Assembly: GCF_030409945.1 (NCBI RefSeq)
Contig: NZ_JAUFQV010000007.1
Location: forward strand, 124,001-188,000
Direction of reading: 5' to 3'
Source of the DNA: Vibrio tapetis subsp. quintayensis
GTDB lineage: Bacteria > Pseudomonadota > Gammaproteobacteria > Enterobacterales > Vibrionaceae
DNA: 64,000 nt
Part shown: one piece after another, positions 7,180 through 16,700 of the stretch
Layout: each line of letters opens with the position of its first letter
How positions within the stretch are numbered: the first letter of the stretch is position 1
Made by a program: the position numbers and the translations under genes
The notes under the pieces: generated by a model
Databases searched by the model: none
Seen by the model: the letters and a program-made list of their open reading frames with translations, nothing else
What the model was told of the DNA's origin: nothing

Positions 7180-9084
7180 TTACATTGCATCCAGCTCTTC
7201 CCAGCGTACGAATGCAATTTCTAATTCCTGTTCTGTAGCGGATAACTTATCCAATACAGCTTGAGTCTCGTCGATAGATTTATTAAAGAAGCTAGGATCG
7301 TTCACTTGACCCTGCAAATCTTCAATCTCTTGCTCTAAATCTTCTAGGCGTTGAGGCAACAATTCCAACTCTCGTTGTAGCTTATACGATAACTTCTTTG
7401 CCTTAACAACTGGCTGAGAAGTTTTGGGAGTTTCCTCAACTTGTTTTTTACTTTTTGCTGGTTTTTCAGGCGCTCGTGTTTGCAATACTTGAGAGCGTTG
7501 CTGTTGGGCATCGTGATAGCCACCAACAAATTCTTCAATTTTGCCATTACCTTCAAAAATCCAGCTGCTCATCACGGTGTTATCAACAAACTGACGATCG
7601 TGACTCACTAAAAGCAAAGTACCCTGATAGTTGGCAAGCAAATCCTCTAAAAGTTCCAAAGTTTCGATGTCTAGATCATTGGTTGGCTCATCGAGAATCA
7701 ATAGATTGTTTGATTTGAGGAAGATTTTAGCCAGTAATAGACGGTTCTTTTCACCACCAGAAAGCGCTTTAACTGGTGTTCTTGCTCGCTTAGGTGCAAA
7801 CAAGAAATCTTGCAAATAGCTAAGAGCATGGCGCTCACGACCACCAACGGTCACTTCTTGTTTACCGTCTGCCAAATTGTCGATTACTGTCTTCTCAGGA
7901 TCGAGCTTTTCACGGTACTGGTCAAAATACGCGACCTCAAGCTTGGTACCGCAATGTAAACGGCCTGAATCTGGTTGAAGGTTACCTAGTAGTAATTGAA
8001 GTAACGTACTCTTACCGCAACCATTCGGACCAATCAGTGCTATTCGATCGCCACGCATGATGTTAAAGCTAAAGTCATCAACAATTTTATTGCCTTCAAA
8101 CTGGAAGCAAAGGTTTTCAGCTTCAAATACGATTTTACCTGAACGGGCTGAGGTATCGATTTGAATGTTCGCTTTACCCTGCACTTCTCTGCGCTCGCTA
8201 CGTTCATTACGCAGAGCTTTAAGTGCTCTTACACGGCCTTCATTACGAGTACGACGGGCTTTGATGCCCTGACGAATCCACACTTCTTCTTGCGCCAGTT
8301 TCTTATCAAATTCGGCGTTTTGCATCTCTTCAACACGAAGCATCTCTTCTTTTTCAAGTAGGTAATTTTCGTAATTTCCAGGAAAGCTGCTCAATTGGCC
8401 ACGATCAAGGTCGACAATTCGAGTCGCCATGGATTGAATAAAGGCACGGTCATGGGAAATGAAGATAATTGAACCGCGGAAATCTTTCAAAAAGTTCTCA
8501 AGCCATTCAATGGTCGTTACATCTAAGTGGTTAGTCGGTTCATCCAGTAATAAGACATCAGGATCACAAACCAACGCGCGAGCCAAGGCCGCTTTACGCT
8601 GCCAACCACCGGAAAGGTCTGTTAACAGTGTGCTCCCATCTAACTTAAGAGAAGCCATTACGTTTTTAATGCGGTCTTCAAAACGCCATGCTCCGGCGTG
8701 CTCGAGTTGCTCTTGAACTCTTGCTAAATGATTAATGTTCTTATCGCTTGGGTCTGTAACCATAAGATCAAGAAGATCGTGATAGATCCGCAACTGCTCA
8801 CCGACTTCAGCAAGCCCTCCGGAAACATAATCAAATACGGTGCCAGCTTCGTTTCTTGGTGGATCTTGCTCTAAACGAGAAACCACAACATCTTGAGTGA
8901 CCTGCATTTTGCCGTCATCCATGATGATTTCGCCCGAAATGACTTTCATCAACGTTGATTTACCTGCGCCATTTCGGCCAACAAGACAAACACGTTCATT
9001 TTCTTGAAGTGCGAAATCAGATTTATCTAGTAACGGGTGGTCACCAAACGCGAGTTGACCATTATGTATGGTAATTAATGCCAT
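7180..9084 (-). CDS. uup: ABC-F ATPase Uup
   Basis: 634 residues with two ABC domains in tandem. The first has Walker A GRNGAGKST near residue 37, signature LSGGWQRKAALARAL and Walker B LLLDEPTNHLD. The second has Walker A GPNGCGKST, signature LSGGEKNRLLLAK and LILDEPTNDLD. A basic, coiled-coil C-terminal domain of ~90 residues is typical of Uup and binds DNA. There are no membrane segments, so this is a soluble ABC-F protein acting on ribosomes and linked to transposon excision and branched DNA intermediates. It overlaps the upstream glutaredoxin gene by 23 bp, suggesting coupled translation. Confidence 0.95.
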   Translation of the reverse strand: MALITIHNGQLAFGDHPLLDKSDFALQENERVCLVGRNGAGKSTLMKVISGEIIMDDGKMQVTQDVVVSRLEQDPPRNEAGTVFDYVSGGLAEVGEQLRIYHDLLDLMVTDPSDKNINHLARVQEQLEHAGAWRFEDRIKNVMASLKLDGSTLLTDLSGGWQRKAALARALVCDPDVLLLDEPTNHLDVTTIEWLENFLKDFRGSIIFISHDRAFIQSMATRIVDLDRGQLSSFPGNYENYLLEKEEMLRVEEMQNAEFDKKLAQEEVWIRQGIKARRTRNEGRVRALKALRNERSERREVQGKANIQIDTSARSGKIVFEAENLCFQFEGNKIVDDFSFNIMRGDRIALIGPNGCGKSTLLQLLLGNLQPDSGRLHCGTKLEVAYFDQYREKLDPEKTVIDNLADGKQEVTVGGRERHALSYLQDFLFAPKRARTPVKALSGGEKNRLLLAKIFLKSNNLLILDEPTNDLDIETLELLEDLLANYQGTLLLVSHDRQFVDNTVMSSWIFEGNGKIEEFVGGYHDAQQQRSQVLQTRAPEKPAKSKKQVEETPKTSQPVVKAKKLSYKLQRELELLPQRLEDLEQEIEDLQGQVNDPSFFNKSIDETQAVLDKLSATEQELEIAFVRWEELDAM

Positions 9085-9304
9085 GTTTTCCTAACCAAAT
9101 TTGAAGTTCTTGTAAAGTGAAGGGCCAACCTAGCTCATCGCTGCCGTATTGAAGTACAGGTATCGTGACGCCGTAACGAGAAAACAATGCGTCATCAAAA
9201 GCAATATCGACGGTCTTCACAAGACCGTCGATTCCGAGCTGGCAAGTCAATTCAAATGCCATCTCACATAGATGGCACCCTTGTGAGCTGTAAAGCGTAA
9301 TCAA
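9062..9304 (-). CDS. Glutaredoxin-like protein
   Basis: 80 residues with thioredoxin-fold features: the CxxC redox motif SQGCHLCEMA near the N-terminus and the cis-proline region GVTIPVLQYG. This fits the small glutaredoxin family (DUF836-type) often found beside rlmL/uup. It starts 16 bp after the rlmL stop and its 3' end overlaps uup by 23 bp. It is probably a disulfide reductase; its partner is unknown. Confidence 0.85.
   Translation of the reverse strand: MITLYSSQGCHLCEMAFELTCQLGIDGLVKTVDIAFDDALFSRYGVTIPVLQYGSDELGWPFTLQELQIWLGKHGINYHT
9165..9177. other. Near-matS site inside the glutaredoxin gene
   Basis: GTGACGCCGTAAC matches the matS consensus at 12 of 13 positions, with the same GTAAC deviation seen at 2387 and 24028. 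Confidence 0.3.
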
Positions 9305-9320
9305 TCCGTAATCCTTTAAC

Positions 9321-11444
9321 TTATGCTTTGTGCTTCAAAATCCAACAGTTGTGGATATGCTTATTCCTTGCAAAATCGAGTGGTAACGTTTTAGATGAGA
9401 TGTTCTCGGCCTGCAGCTCTAATTCCGCGACTTGCTCCAAGTCCATCTTAAAGTGACGCTTGTTGTTTGAGAAGATGATCACCCCTTCTGGGCGCAACAA
9501 ACGTTTCAGATCTTTCATTAACTGAATATGGTCACGTTGGATATCAAAAGATTGTTCCATACGCTTAGAGTTTGAGAATGTCGGCGGGTCGATAAAAATT
9601 AAGTCATATTGACCACCCGCTTGCTGTAACCACTGCAGACAGTCAGCATGGATAAACTGGTGTTGTTTACCCGATTGACCATTAATGTTTAAGTTCTCTT
9701 TCGCCCACTCTAAGTAGGTTTTAGACATATCAACGGTTGTCGTCGATTTAGCACCGGCACAAGCTGCATGTACTGTAGCAGAACCTGTATAAGCAAACAG
9801 ATTCAAAAAGTCTTTATCTTGCGCCATTTGCGCGACTTTACGACGAGTTAACTTATGATCAAGGAATAGACCCGTATCTAAGTAATCATGCAGGTTAACC
9901 AACAGTTGAACACCGTATTCTTCTACTTGCATAAATTCTGAGTTTTGGCTCAACTTTTGATATTGAGAACTGCCTTTCTTTTTCTCACGAACTTTCAAAA
10001 CAACGTGATTGGTGTTGACTCCAGTCACTTGAATAGTTGCGCGGATAACATCTGTTAAGCGACTTTTTGCCTTTTCTTCAGGCACGTCTTTTGGTGCTGC
10101 GTATTCTTGAATAACGACATGATCTTGATAAATGTCGATGGCAACGTTGTACTCCGGCAAGTCAGCATCGTACACACGGTAGCACTGTAGCTTTTCTCTT
10201 CTTGCCCACTTACCGATTTTCGATAGGTTTTTCTTTAGACGGTTAGAGAAGTCTGGTGCAATGAGCTGCTGCTCACCATTTTCTTGTTTTTTAGCGGCAC
10301 TGTTCGCACTGATACCGTAGTTCTTTTGGTGACACGGTAACGCACCATTGTTTAATTTGAACTGCTTGTCTGCACGCATGCGTAAACAACTCAATAAGTC
10401 GTCCGATGAAGAGAAGATAGAAGCCTGACAGCCACCAAATTCAGCTTTAAGCTGCGCACCAAACGCCGTATATAACGCAATAAGGCCTGGCTCAGTTCCT
10501 AAACGCTCACCATATGGCGGGTTACAGACAATATGGCCTTGATCAAACCCTTCAGGTTTGCGTATTTGCGCTGCATCACCCATTTCGAAATCAATTAAAG
10601 AAGCAACACCTGCACGACGAGCATTGTCTTTCGCTAACTTCAATACACGAGCGTCGTTATCAAAGCCAAAGAAACGACAGGTGGTTTTGTTTACACCACG
10701 GCGGCCTTGAACATTGGCTTCCGCTTTGACTTCCGTCCAAAGTTCTGGCTCAAAATCATTCAAAGATTCAAAGCACCAGCTCTGACGGTTGATACCAGGC
10801 GCGATATTAGCCGCTTTCATTGCCGCTTCTATCAGCAAAGTACCTGAACCACACATAGGATCCAATAACGATTTTGAACTGTCCCAACCGGTACGAGTAA
10901 TGATCGCCGCGGCCAGAGTTTCACGCAGTGGCGCACGACCTGCTTCAGTACGGTATCCACGGTGATGTAAGCCCGCACCGACCATATCAATGCCCAATAT
11001 GGCTTTATCACGGTGTAAACGCACATGAATGCGTACGTCCGGCTGCTCTTTATCGATGGATGGGCGTTCGAAATTCTTTTTAGTAAAGCAGTCGACAATG
11101 GCATCTTTTACCTTAAGCGCTCCGTACTGGCTGTTACGGATCTCTTGGTTAGTACCATTAAAATCAACCACAAAGCGTTTTTTGCAATCGAAGTATGAAG
11201 GCCAGTTAACCGCAGTAGCTGATAGATATAAATCCATATCATCTTGGCAAGTGAATTCCGCAAGCACACGCACAAATCTTGAAGCCAAACGGCTCCATAA
11301 GCAGCAACGATAAATCTGTTCATTTGTCGCCTTGAATTTAACCCCCGCTTGTACAGGCTTTGGGTTATCAATGCCAAGTTGCTTAAGTTCGTCTGCTAGG
11401 AGGTTTTCCATCCCATTCGATGTGATTGCTAAATACTGATTCAT
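9321..11444 (-). CDS. rlmL: 23S rRNA m2G2445/m7G2069 methyltransferase RlmL (RlmKL)
   Basis: 707 residues, the length of the fused RlmKL enzyme. An N-terminal THUMP domain is followed by the RlmL methyltransferase (SAM motif [16 protein letters not shown], catalytic NPPYGER), then the RlmK Rossmann domain ([29 protein letters not shown]). It makes m2G2445 and m7G2069 in the peptidyl-transferase part of 23S rRNA. It is the first gene of a leftward operon with glutaredoxin, uup and the DUF3466 gene, close to the E. coli order. Confidence 0.96.
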   Translation of the reverse strand: MNQYLAITSNGMENLLADELKQLGIDNPKPVQAGVKFKATNEQIYRCCLWSRLASRFVRVLAEFTCQDDMDLYLSATAVNWPSYFDCKKRFVVDFNGTNQEIRNSQYGALKVKDAIVDCFTKKNFERPSIDKEQPDVRIHVRLHRDKAILGIDMVGAGLHHRGYRTEAGRAPLRETLAAAIITRTGWDSSKSLLDPMCGSGTLLIEAAMKAANIAPGINRQSWCFESLNDFEPELWTEVKAEANVQGRRGVNKTTCRFFGFDNDARVLKLAKDNARRAGVASLIDFEMGDAAQIRKPEGFDQGHIVCNPPYGERLGTEPGLIALYTAFGAQLKAEFGGCQASIFSSSDDLLSCLRMRADKQFKLNNGALPCHQKNYGISANSAAKKQENGEQQLIAPDFSNRLKKNLSKIGKWARREKLQCYRVYDADLPEYNVAIDIYQDHVVIQEYAAPKDVPEEKAKSRLTDVIRATIQVTGVNTNHVVLKVREKKKGSSQYQKLSQNSEFMQVEEYGVQLLVNLHDYLDTGLFLDHKLTRRKVAQMAQDKDFLNLFAYTGSATVHAACAGAKSTTTVDMSKTYLEWAKENLNINGQSGKQHQFIHADCLQWLQQAGGQYDLIFIDPPTFSNSKRMEQSFDIQRDHIQLMKDLKRLLRPEGVIIFSNNKRHFKMDLEQVAELELQAENISSKTLPLDFARNKHIHNCWILKHKA

Positions 11445-11736
11445 ACTGGTCTTTTAATAACAAAAATGGCCTCGATTATACCTGACAATTCCTTGATTAC
11501 AGAACCGTTCTTTCTACTTTTATCAAAACCTCTTCTTAGCTGCCCAAATAACCATCAAAAACGCATCAACTTTGACAAAACCAACCACAAAAAAAGTAAG
11601 TACTCAGCAACTGATTCTCTGTACGTATTTAAAGGGATAACAAGTAAGTGCATACTTATTCATACCAAAATTGGACTATACCAGATTGAATTTTGGATTC
11701 GATTTTACCCTTTTTTTGAGAGTAAACGAGGAATAT

Positions 11737-11769
11737 ATGGCTCAATTTACCTCCAATGTGACGAAATAA
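11737..11769 (+). CDS. Possible 10-residue leader peptide
   Basis: ATG at 11737 is preceded by ACGAGG at the right distance and encodes MAQFTSNVTK before TAA. Codons 2-6 lie in the left arm of a 13-bp perfect inverted repeat, so folding would occlude translation. It could be a small protein, leader peptide or chance. Confidence 0.25.
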   Translation: MAQFTSNVTK

Positions 11770-11805
11770 ACGTATAAAAAAAATACGATATAGAGGTAAA
11801 TTGAG
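11741..11805. repeat. Nested inverted repeat (13-bp arms, inner 5-bp arms)
   Basis: Arms CTCAATTTACCTC (11741-11753) and GAGGTAAATTGAG (11793-11805) are perfect complements. Between them CGTAT (11771-11775) and ATACG (11783-11787) form a second stem around an A-rich loop. No T tract follows, so it is not a standard terminator. Confidence 0.8.
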
Positions 11806-11935
11806 GGCAATGTCTCATTATTGAACGGGGTGATTGAGCACCAAGTACACACGATTAGAACTTAGCAGCAAGTTTTGGTCTGGTCGTTTGACCTACTGGC
11901 CATTTCGATAAGCTAAAAGCTCAGTATTTGGGCGC

Positions 11936-11968
11936 GAAAAAAAAGCCGATAATGAGAATTATCGGCTT
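11936..11968 (-). terminator. Terminator of zapC
   Basis: Perfect 11-pair stem AAGCCGATAAT / ATTATCGGCTT with a GAGA loop, followed on the minus strand by about eight T, 30 bp after the zapC stop. Confidence 0.9.
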
Positions 11969-11997
11969 AAGGAACGATCTATAAAGGGTCGGTAGCG

Positions 11998-12543
11998 TTA
12001 GCCTACCAGCGCCACGGGCGCGAAAGAGTCCACCAATTCAGCCCGAGCAAGGCGGTCATGCATTACTTTTATCGGGTGGCAGAAAGGAAGTAATTTAGAA
12101 CTGCTCAGTGAAAAGCCCTCTAAATCAACAGAAATACAAACACTTGCGTTTTCACCAGATTCAACCACAACAAACAAGCCTTGGTTGAGGCCGTTCTTCA
12201 AATAAACAAGCTCACCTTCTTCTGGAGCATACCCTGCCCCCTGAAAGTCGAAGAACCAGCTCTTAGGCTGTACAGGCTTATGGAAACGGCGAATCGCCAC
12301 GCATGCTAGGATAAGTTCATCTTGACGGACTTGGCTAAGAGGTAAGCCATTGGTTGATTCTTTAAACGACTGGAAATTCGCTGCATCATCAACAGTAAAT
12401 TCATTGATGCATAGCGCGCAATCCACCAGCAGTTTGGTTGGAATATTCGACTGATAAGCCATACCATCAGCAAGACCAGACAAGAAAAGAGCATTCTCTT
12501 TCTTGTCAAAGCACCATTTCCAATGATTAGTTGGCTTTAGCAT
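11998..12543 (-). CDS. zapC: Cell division protein ZapC
   Basis: 181 residues from the ATG at 12543, which has GGAAGAG nine bases upstream; two earlier in-frame ATGs would add 5 or 11 residues. E. coli ZapC has 180 residues. Shared features include an N-terminal NHWKWCFD, PKSWFFDF in the middle, VVESGENASVCI and the conserved C-terminal IKVMHDRLA with VDSF. ZapC binds FtsZ and promotes Z-ring bundling at midcell. Location between rlmL and pyrD is as in E. coli, though ycbX is absent. It has its own terminator, and pyrD upstream ends in another. Confidence 0.93.
   Translation of the reverse strand: MLKPTNHWKWCFDKKENALFLSGLADGMAYQSNIPTKLLVDCALCINEFTVDDAANFQSFKESTNGLPLSQVRQDELILACVAIRRFHKPVQPKSWFFDFQGAGYAPEEGELVYLKNGLNQGLFVVVESGENASVCISVDLEGFSLSSSKLLPFCHPIKVMHDRLARAELVDSFAPVALVG
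12232..12239 (-). other. KOPS-like octamer pointing to dif
   Basis: CCCTGCCC on the plus strand is GGGCAGGG on the minus strand, matching the FtsK-orienting consensus GGGNAGGG in the direction of dif at 941. Confidence 0.4.
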
Positions 12544-12660
12544 TTTGGCGATCTCTTCCATGATGGTGAATCTCAAATAGTGATGATGTTCAGCATGTTA
12601 GCGTTACCTAATGGATAACGATAAATGTGTGTATCAACTTATTCTACAAAGCGATCGACA

Positions 12661-12686
12661 AAAAAAAAGGGGAAAACTCCCCTTTT
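12661..12686 (-). terminator. Terminator of pyrD
   Basis: Stem AAAAGGGGA / TCCCCTTTT with a small loop, followed on the minus strand by eight T, 45 bp beyond the pyrD stop. Confidence 0.85.
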
Positions 12687-12732
12687 CTATTTTATGAAAT
12701 GACTTGAAATGTGGCCGTTTGAAGCGAGGTAA

Positions 12733-13743
12733 TTAAAGATTTTTAACGATATCTCTAACTAGACCAGGACCTTTATAAATAAACCCTGAATAAACTTGAA
12801 CAAGCTTGGCGCCTGCCATCATTTTTTCTTTTGCTGAAACATAAGAGTCAATACCACCTACACCAATAATTGGAAGTTTATCTCCAAGCTCTTGGTGAAG
12901 TTTGCGTACTACTTCAGTACTGCGTGATTGAACAGGACGCCCGCTCAAGCCACCCATTTCATTGGCGTGTTTCATACCTTCTACAACACTACGATCTAAT
13001 GTTGTATTGGTTGCGATAACACCATCAATGCCATGACGGATTAACGATTCACAAATCTGGCTGATTTCATCGTCACTTAGGTCAGGAGCAATTTTCAAAG
13101 CTAACGGTACATACTTACCGTGTAACTTTTCCAATTCCGCTTGTTTGGCTTTTAATTCTGCGAGTAACTCGTCTAGTGCTTCGCCATATTGAAGGCTACG
13201 CAATCCAGGAGTATTTGGCGAAGAAATGTTGACCGCAATGTAACCCGCGTACTGATATACTTTCTCCATGCAGATCAAGTAATCTTCAGCGCCCTTTTCA
13301 ATCGGGGTATCTTTATTCTTACCGATGTTGATGCCAAGTACACCGTCGTAATTACTTTTCTTCACGTTCTCAACTAAGTTGTCGACGCCAAGATTATTGA
13401 AGCCCATGCGGTTGATGATGCCTTCCGCTTCAATAAGGCGGAACAAACGAGGTTTGTCGTTGCCATCTTGAGGACGAGGAGTCACCGTTCCAACTTCAAC
13501 GAACCCAAAACCCATTGCGCCAAATGCATCGATGCATTCGCCGTTTTTATCTAAACCGGCTGCAAGGCCGACAGGGTTTTTGAATGTAATACCCATGCAC
13601 TCTACTGGGCGCTGAGGTAAATGTTGACGATAGAAGAGATCGATAGGTGTGCCGGTGAAACGTTTGAAATTCTCGATAGCTAAGTCATGTGCTTTCTCAG
13701 CGTCGAGTTTAAAAATGCCAGTTCTGGCAAGACGGTAGAGCAT
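12733..13743 (-). CDS. pyrD: Dihydroorotate dehydrogenase (class 2, quinone)
   Basis: 336 residues, same as E. coli PyrD. The N-terminal helical extension for membrane and quinone contact is present ([20 protein letters not shown]). FMN-barrel motifs include [17 protein letters not shown], and the catalytic Ser loop [14 protein letters not shown]. Late-barrel motifs are [23 protein letters not shown] and GVGGI. It oxidises dihydroorotate to orotate in pyrimidine synthesis, passing electrons to quinone at the inner membrane. A GGAGG lies just upstream of the start, and the NAD-GDH terminator ends ~13 bp before it, so it has its own signals or depends on read-through. Confidence 0.97.
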   Translation of the reverse strand: MLYRLARTGIFKLDAEKAHDLAIENFKRFTGTPIDLFYRQHLPQRPVECMGITFKNPVGLAAGLDKNGECIDAFGAMGFGFVEVGTVTPRPQDGNDKPRLFRLIEAEGIINRMGFNNLGVDNLVENVKKSNYDGVLGINIGKNKDTPIEKGAEDYLICMEKVYQYAGYIAVNISSPNTPGLRSLQYGEALDELLAELKAKQAELEKLHGKYVPLALKIAPDLSDDEISQICESLIRHGIDGVIATNTTLDRSVVEGMKHANEMGGLSGRPVQSRSTEVVRKLHQELGDKLPIIGVGGIDSYVSAKEKMMAGAKLVQVYSGFIYKGPGLVRDIVKNL

Positions 13744-13755
13744 TGTGCCTCCGAT

Positions 13756-13781
13756 AGAAAAAAGCCCCGTTAAACGGGGCT
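13756..13781 (-). terminator. Terminator between NAD-GDH and pyrD
   Basis: Stem AGCCCCG / CGGGGCT with loop TTAAA, followed on the minus strand by five T; just after the NAD-GDH stop and directly upstream of pyrD. Confidence 0.85.
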
Positions 13782-13788
13782 GTATTAT

Positions 13789-16700
13789 TTACTCATTTGC
13801 AGCACAATTCAAATTTAAAAGCGCTAATTCGCGCAATGCGACTGAAAATTTAGCAAATTCATGCACGGAACCCACTTTGAATTCATTCAATATGTTATCC
13901 CAACGTGCTAACGATAATTGGTTTTGCTTAATCCATTCATCCAGAGCATTTTCAGTATCGAACGAATCGTTAGAGCAATTGCAACTCATAACCTGTCCGG
14001 TTAACAACCTTTGCTGCCAATCGAGATCCTCTCGGAACGTTGCTCTAGCCAAGGCTTGCCAGTTATTATCCACCGCTTGATTATTGATTTGCTTCAAGAA
14101 CCAATGCAGTGATAAACGGTCTCCTAAAGTAAAGTACAATTTCGCAGCTTGAGTGACTGATTTACCTTGTTCACGAGCCACTGAGGATATATCCAGTGCT
14201 GAGTACAAACTAGACAATCTCGCAACGTAATTGGCAACCGAGCGATCGATGCCCTTTTCAATCCAACGGTCAGCGAGATCGTTATGCTCTTTCACTTCAC
14301 TATCCACTAATAAAGTATCAAGCCCGTTCATCGTTTCTTGTACATCATCATGGTACAGGTCAATCAATTGCTGCACTGTATACTTACTTGAACGGTTTCT
14401 CAGTAACCAGCGAGACAAGCGTCTTAGTGTTCGACGTATATTGAAAATCAGATCATATTGCGCGTCAGTCGTTGCTTTGTTATCAGCGTTTCGGATCTTA
14501 GCCAGAATGTCACCAAGGTCGAAAATTTCTCTTGCTGCCGAATAGGCGTTTGCTATGTCTACAACCGTCGCTCCCGTTTCTTCTTGCATACGAGTAACAA
14601 AGTTACAGCCCATTTCATTAACCATTTGGTTAGCCAAACACGTTGAAATGATTTCCGCTCGCAGTGGATGGTTTGCCATATGGTCCAAATAGTTACGACG
14701 TAACTCATCCGGGAAGTAATTCACAATTTGCTTGCCGTGAAATTCATCATTTGAAATCTCATCACACACTAACTGCTCTTTAAGCACCATTTTCCCATAA
14801 GCGACAAGAACAGAGATTTCAGGGCGAGTTAACGCTTTACCCATTTTTTCTCTTTCTAGTAGGGTTTCATCATCAGGAATATACTCAAGCGCCCTATCTA
14901 GGTAACCGGCTTTTTCCATTGTATGAATAAAGCGAATTTGCTCTTTAACCAACGCCGCACCTTGGCGCTCACTAACCGAGATAGATTCTGATTGGCAATA
15001 TGCATCGTGTAATACGATCTCACCCACGTCATCTTCCATCTTATTAAGGATTTGATTTCTTTGCTTAACGGTTAAGTCGCCATTCACTACCAACGCATTA
15101 AGGAAGATCTTAATGTTAACTTCGTTATCCGAGCAATCTACACCACCAACGTTATCAACAAAGTCGGTATTAACGCGGCCACCGGTTAATGCATATTCGA
15201 TACGACCTAACTGAGTCATACCCAAGTTACCGCCTTCACCAACAACTTTCGCTCTTAAATCTCCGCCATCAATACGAAGACCATCGTTAGCTCGGTCACC
15301 AACATCGGTATGGGTTTCGCTTGAACATTTAACGTAAGTTCCAATTCCGCCATTCCAAAGAAGATCCACTTCCATCTTCAAAATCGCTTTGATCAAATCG
15401 TTCGGCGTCATTGATGCCTTACGAGTCCCCAGCATTTTTTGAATTTCAGGAGTTAAGTCGATGGATTTAGCTCGACGAGAAAAAATGCCGCCGCCTTTCG
15501 AGATCAGCTTCTTGTTGTAGTCTTCCCAGCTTGATCTTGGCAAGTTAAACAAACGCTCACGTTCAGGCCATGTTTTCGCCGAATTTGGCGTCGGATCGAT
15601 AAAGATATGTAAGTGGTTAAACGCCGCTTGTAATTGTATGTGTTTAGAAAGCAACATACCGTTACCAAACACATCCCCCGCCATATCACCAACCGCAACA
15701 CAGGTGAAATCTGTCGTTTGGCAGTCGATGTTCATTTCGCGGAAGTGTCGCTTAACCGACTCCCAGCCACCTTTTGCCGTGATCCCCATTGCTTTATGAT
15801 CGTAGCCATTAGAGCCACCGGACGCAAAAGCATCGCCTAGCCAGAAGTTATAGTCTTCCGATACAGAGTTAGCCAAATCTGAGAACGTCGCCGTACCTTT
15901 ATCCGCAGCGACAACCAAATATGGATCATCTTCATCGTGACGAACGACATTTTTAGGAGGCGCTATTTCACCCTCAATAATGTTATCCGATACGTCTAAC
16001 AAGGCTCGAATAAAGCGCTTGTAACAACGCTGCCCCTCAGCAAAGATTTCATCTCGCCCAGTGAAGTTGTGCTGACGCTTACAAATGAAACCGCCTTTCG
16101 CGCCTACTGGCACAATTACCGTATTTTTTACTTGCTGGGCTTTAACCAGGCCCAAAATTTCCGTTCGGAAGTCTTCTTGACGGTCTGACCAACGTAGCCC
16201 GCCACGAGCAACCTTACCACCACGTAAGTGCACACCTTCAATATCAGGTGCATACACGAATATTTCATAAGCCGGCACAGGTTGTGGAATTTCCGGGATC
16301 TCGGTTGGCTTAAGTTTCAGCGCTAACCAAGGTTTTGGCTGACCAGTTTCGTCTTTTTGATAGTAGTTAGTTCGCAGCGTTGCCATGATCATTTCCATGT
16401 AACGGCGAATAATACGATCGTCATCCAAGCTTTCTACGTCGTCTAATTCACTGGTGATCCTGTTGATCAACTCAGTTTGATTTTTCTTACTGCCTTTATA
16501 TTTAGGATCGAACCGCTTCACAAATAGATCAACAAGCCCTCTGGCAAGATCCGTGTGATGAGTTAGCGTATCTTCAATATAGCTTTGACTGAATGGGAAG
16601 CCTACTTGTCGCATATAACGAGCGTAACTACGTAGAATCGTTACTTCTCGGCCTGTTAGACCAGCGCCGAGTACTAAGCGGTTAAAACCATCGCTTTCTA

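Larger units (their letters stand above)
11445..11997. other. Intergenic region between rlmL and zapC
   Basis: No convincing gene. It holds a long nested inverted repeat (11741-11805), a 10-codon reading frame with a good ribosome binding site (11737-11769) and the zapC terminator (11936-11968). A TGGACTATACCA motif near 11675 is a partial palindrome of GntR-operator type, unassigned. An open frame at 11466-11777 has no coding character. Confidence 0.5.

Noticed and set aside
11466..11777. Plus-strand 103-codon frame upstream of rlmL
   Set aside because: Runs across the rlmL promoter and the inverted repeat; composition is not protein-like.
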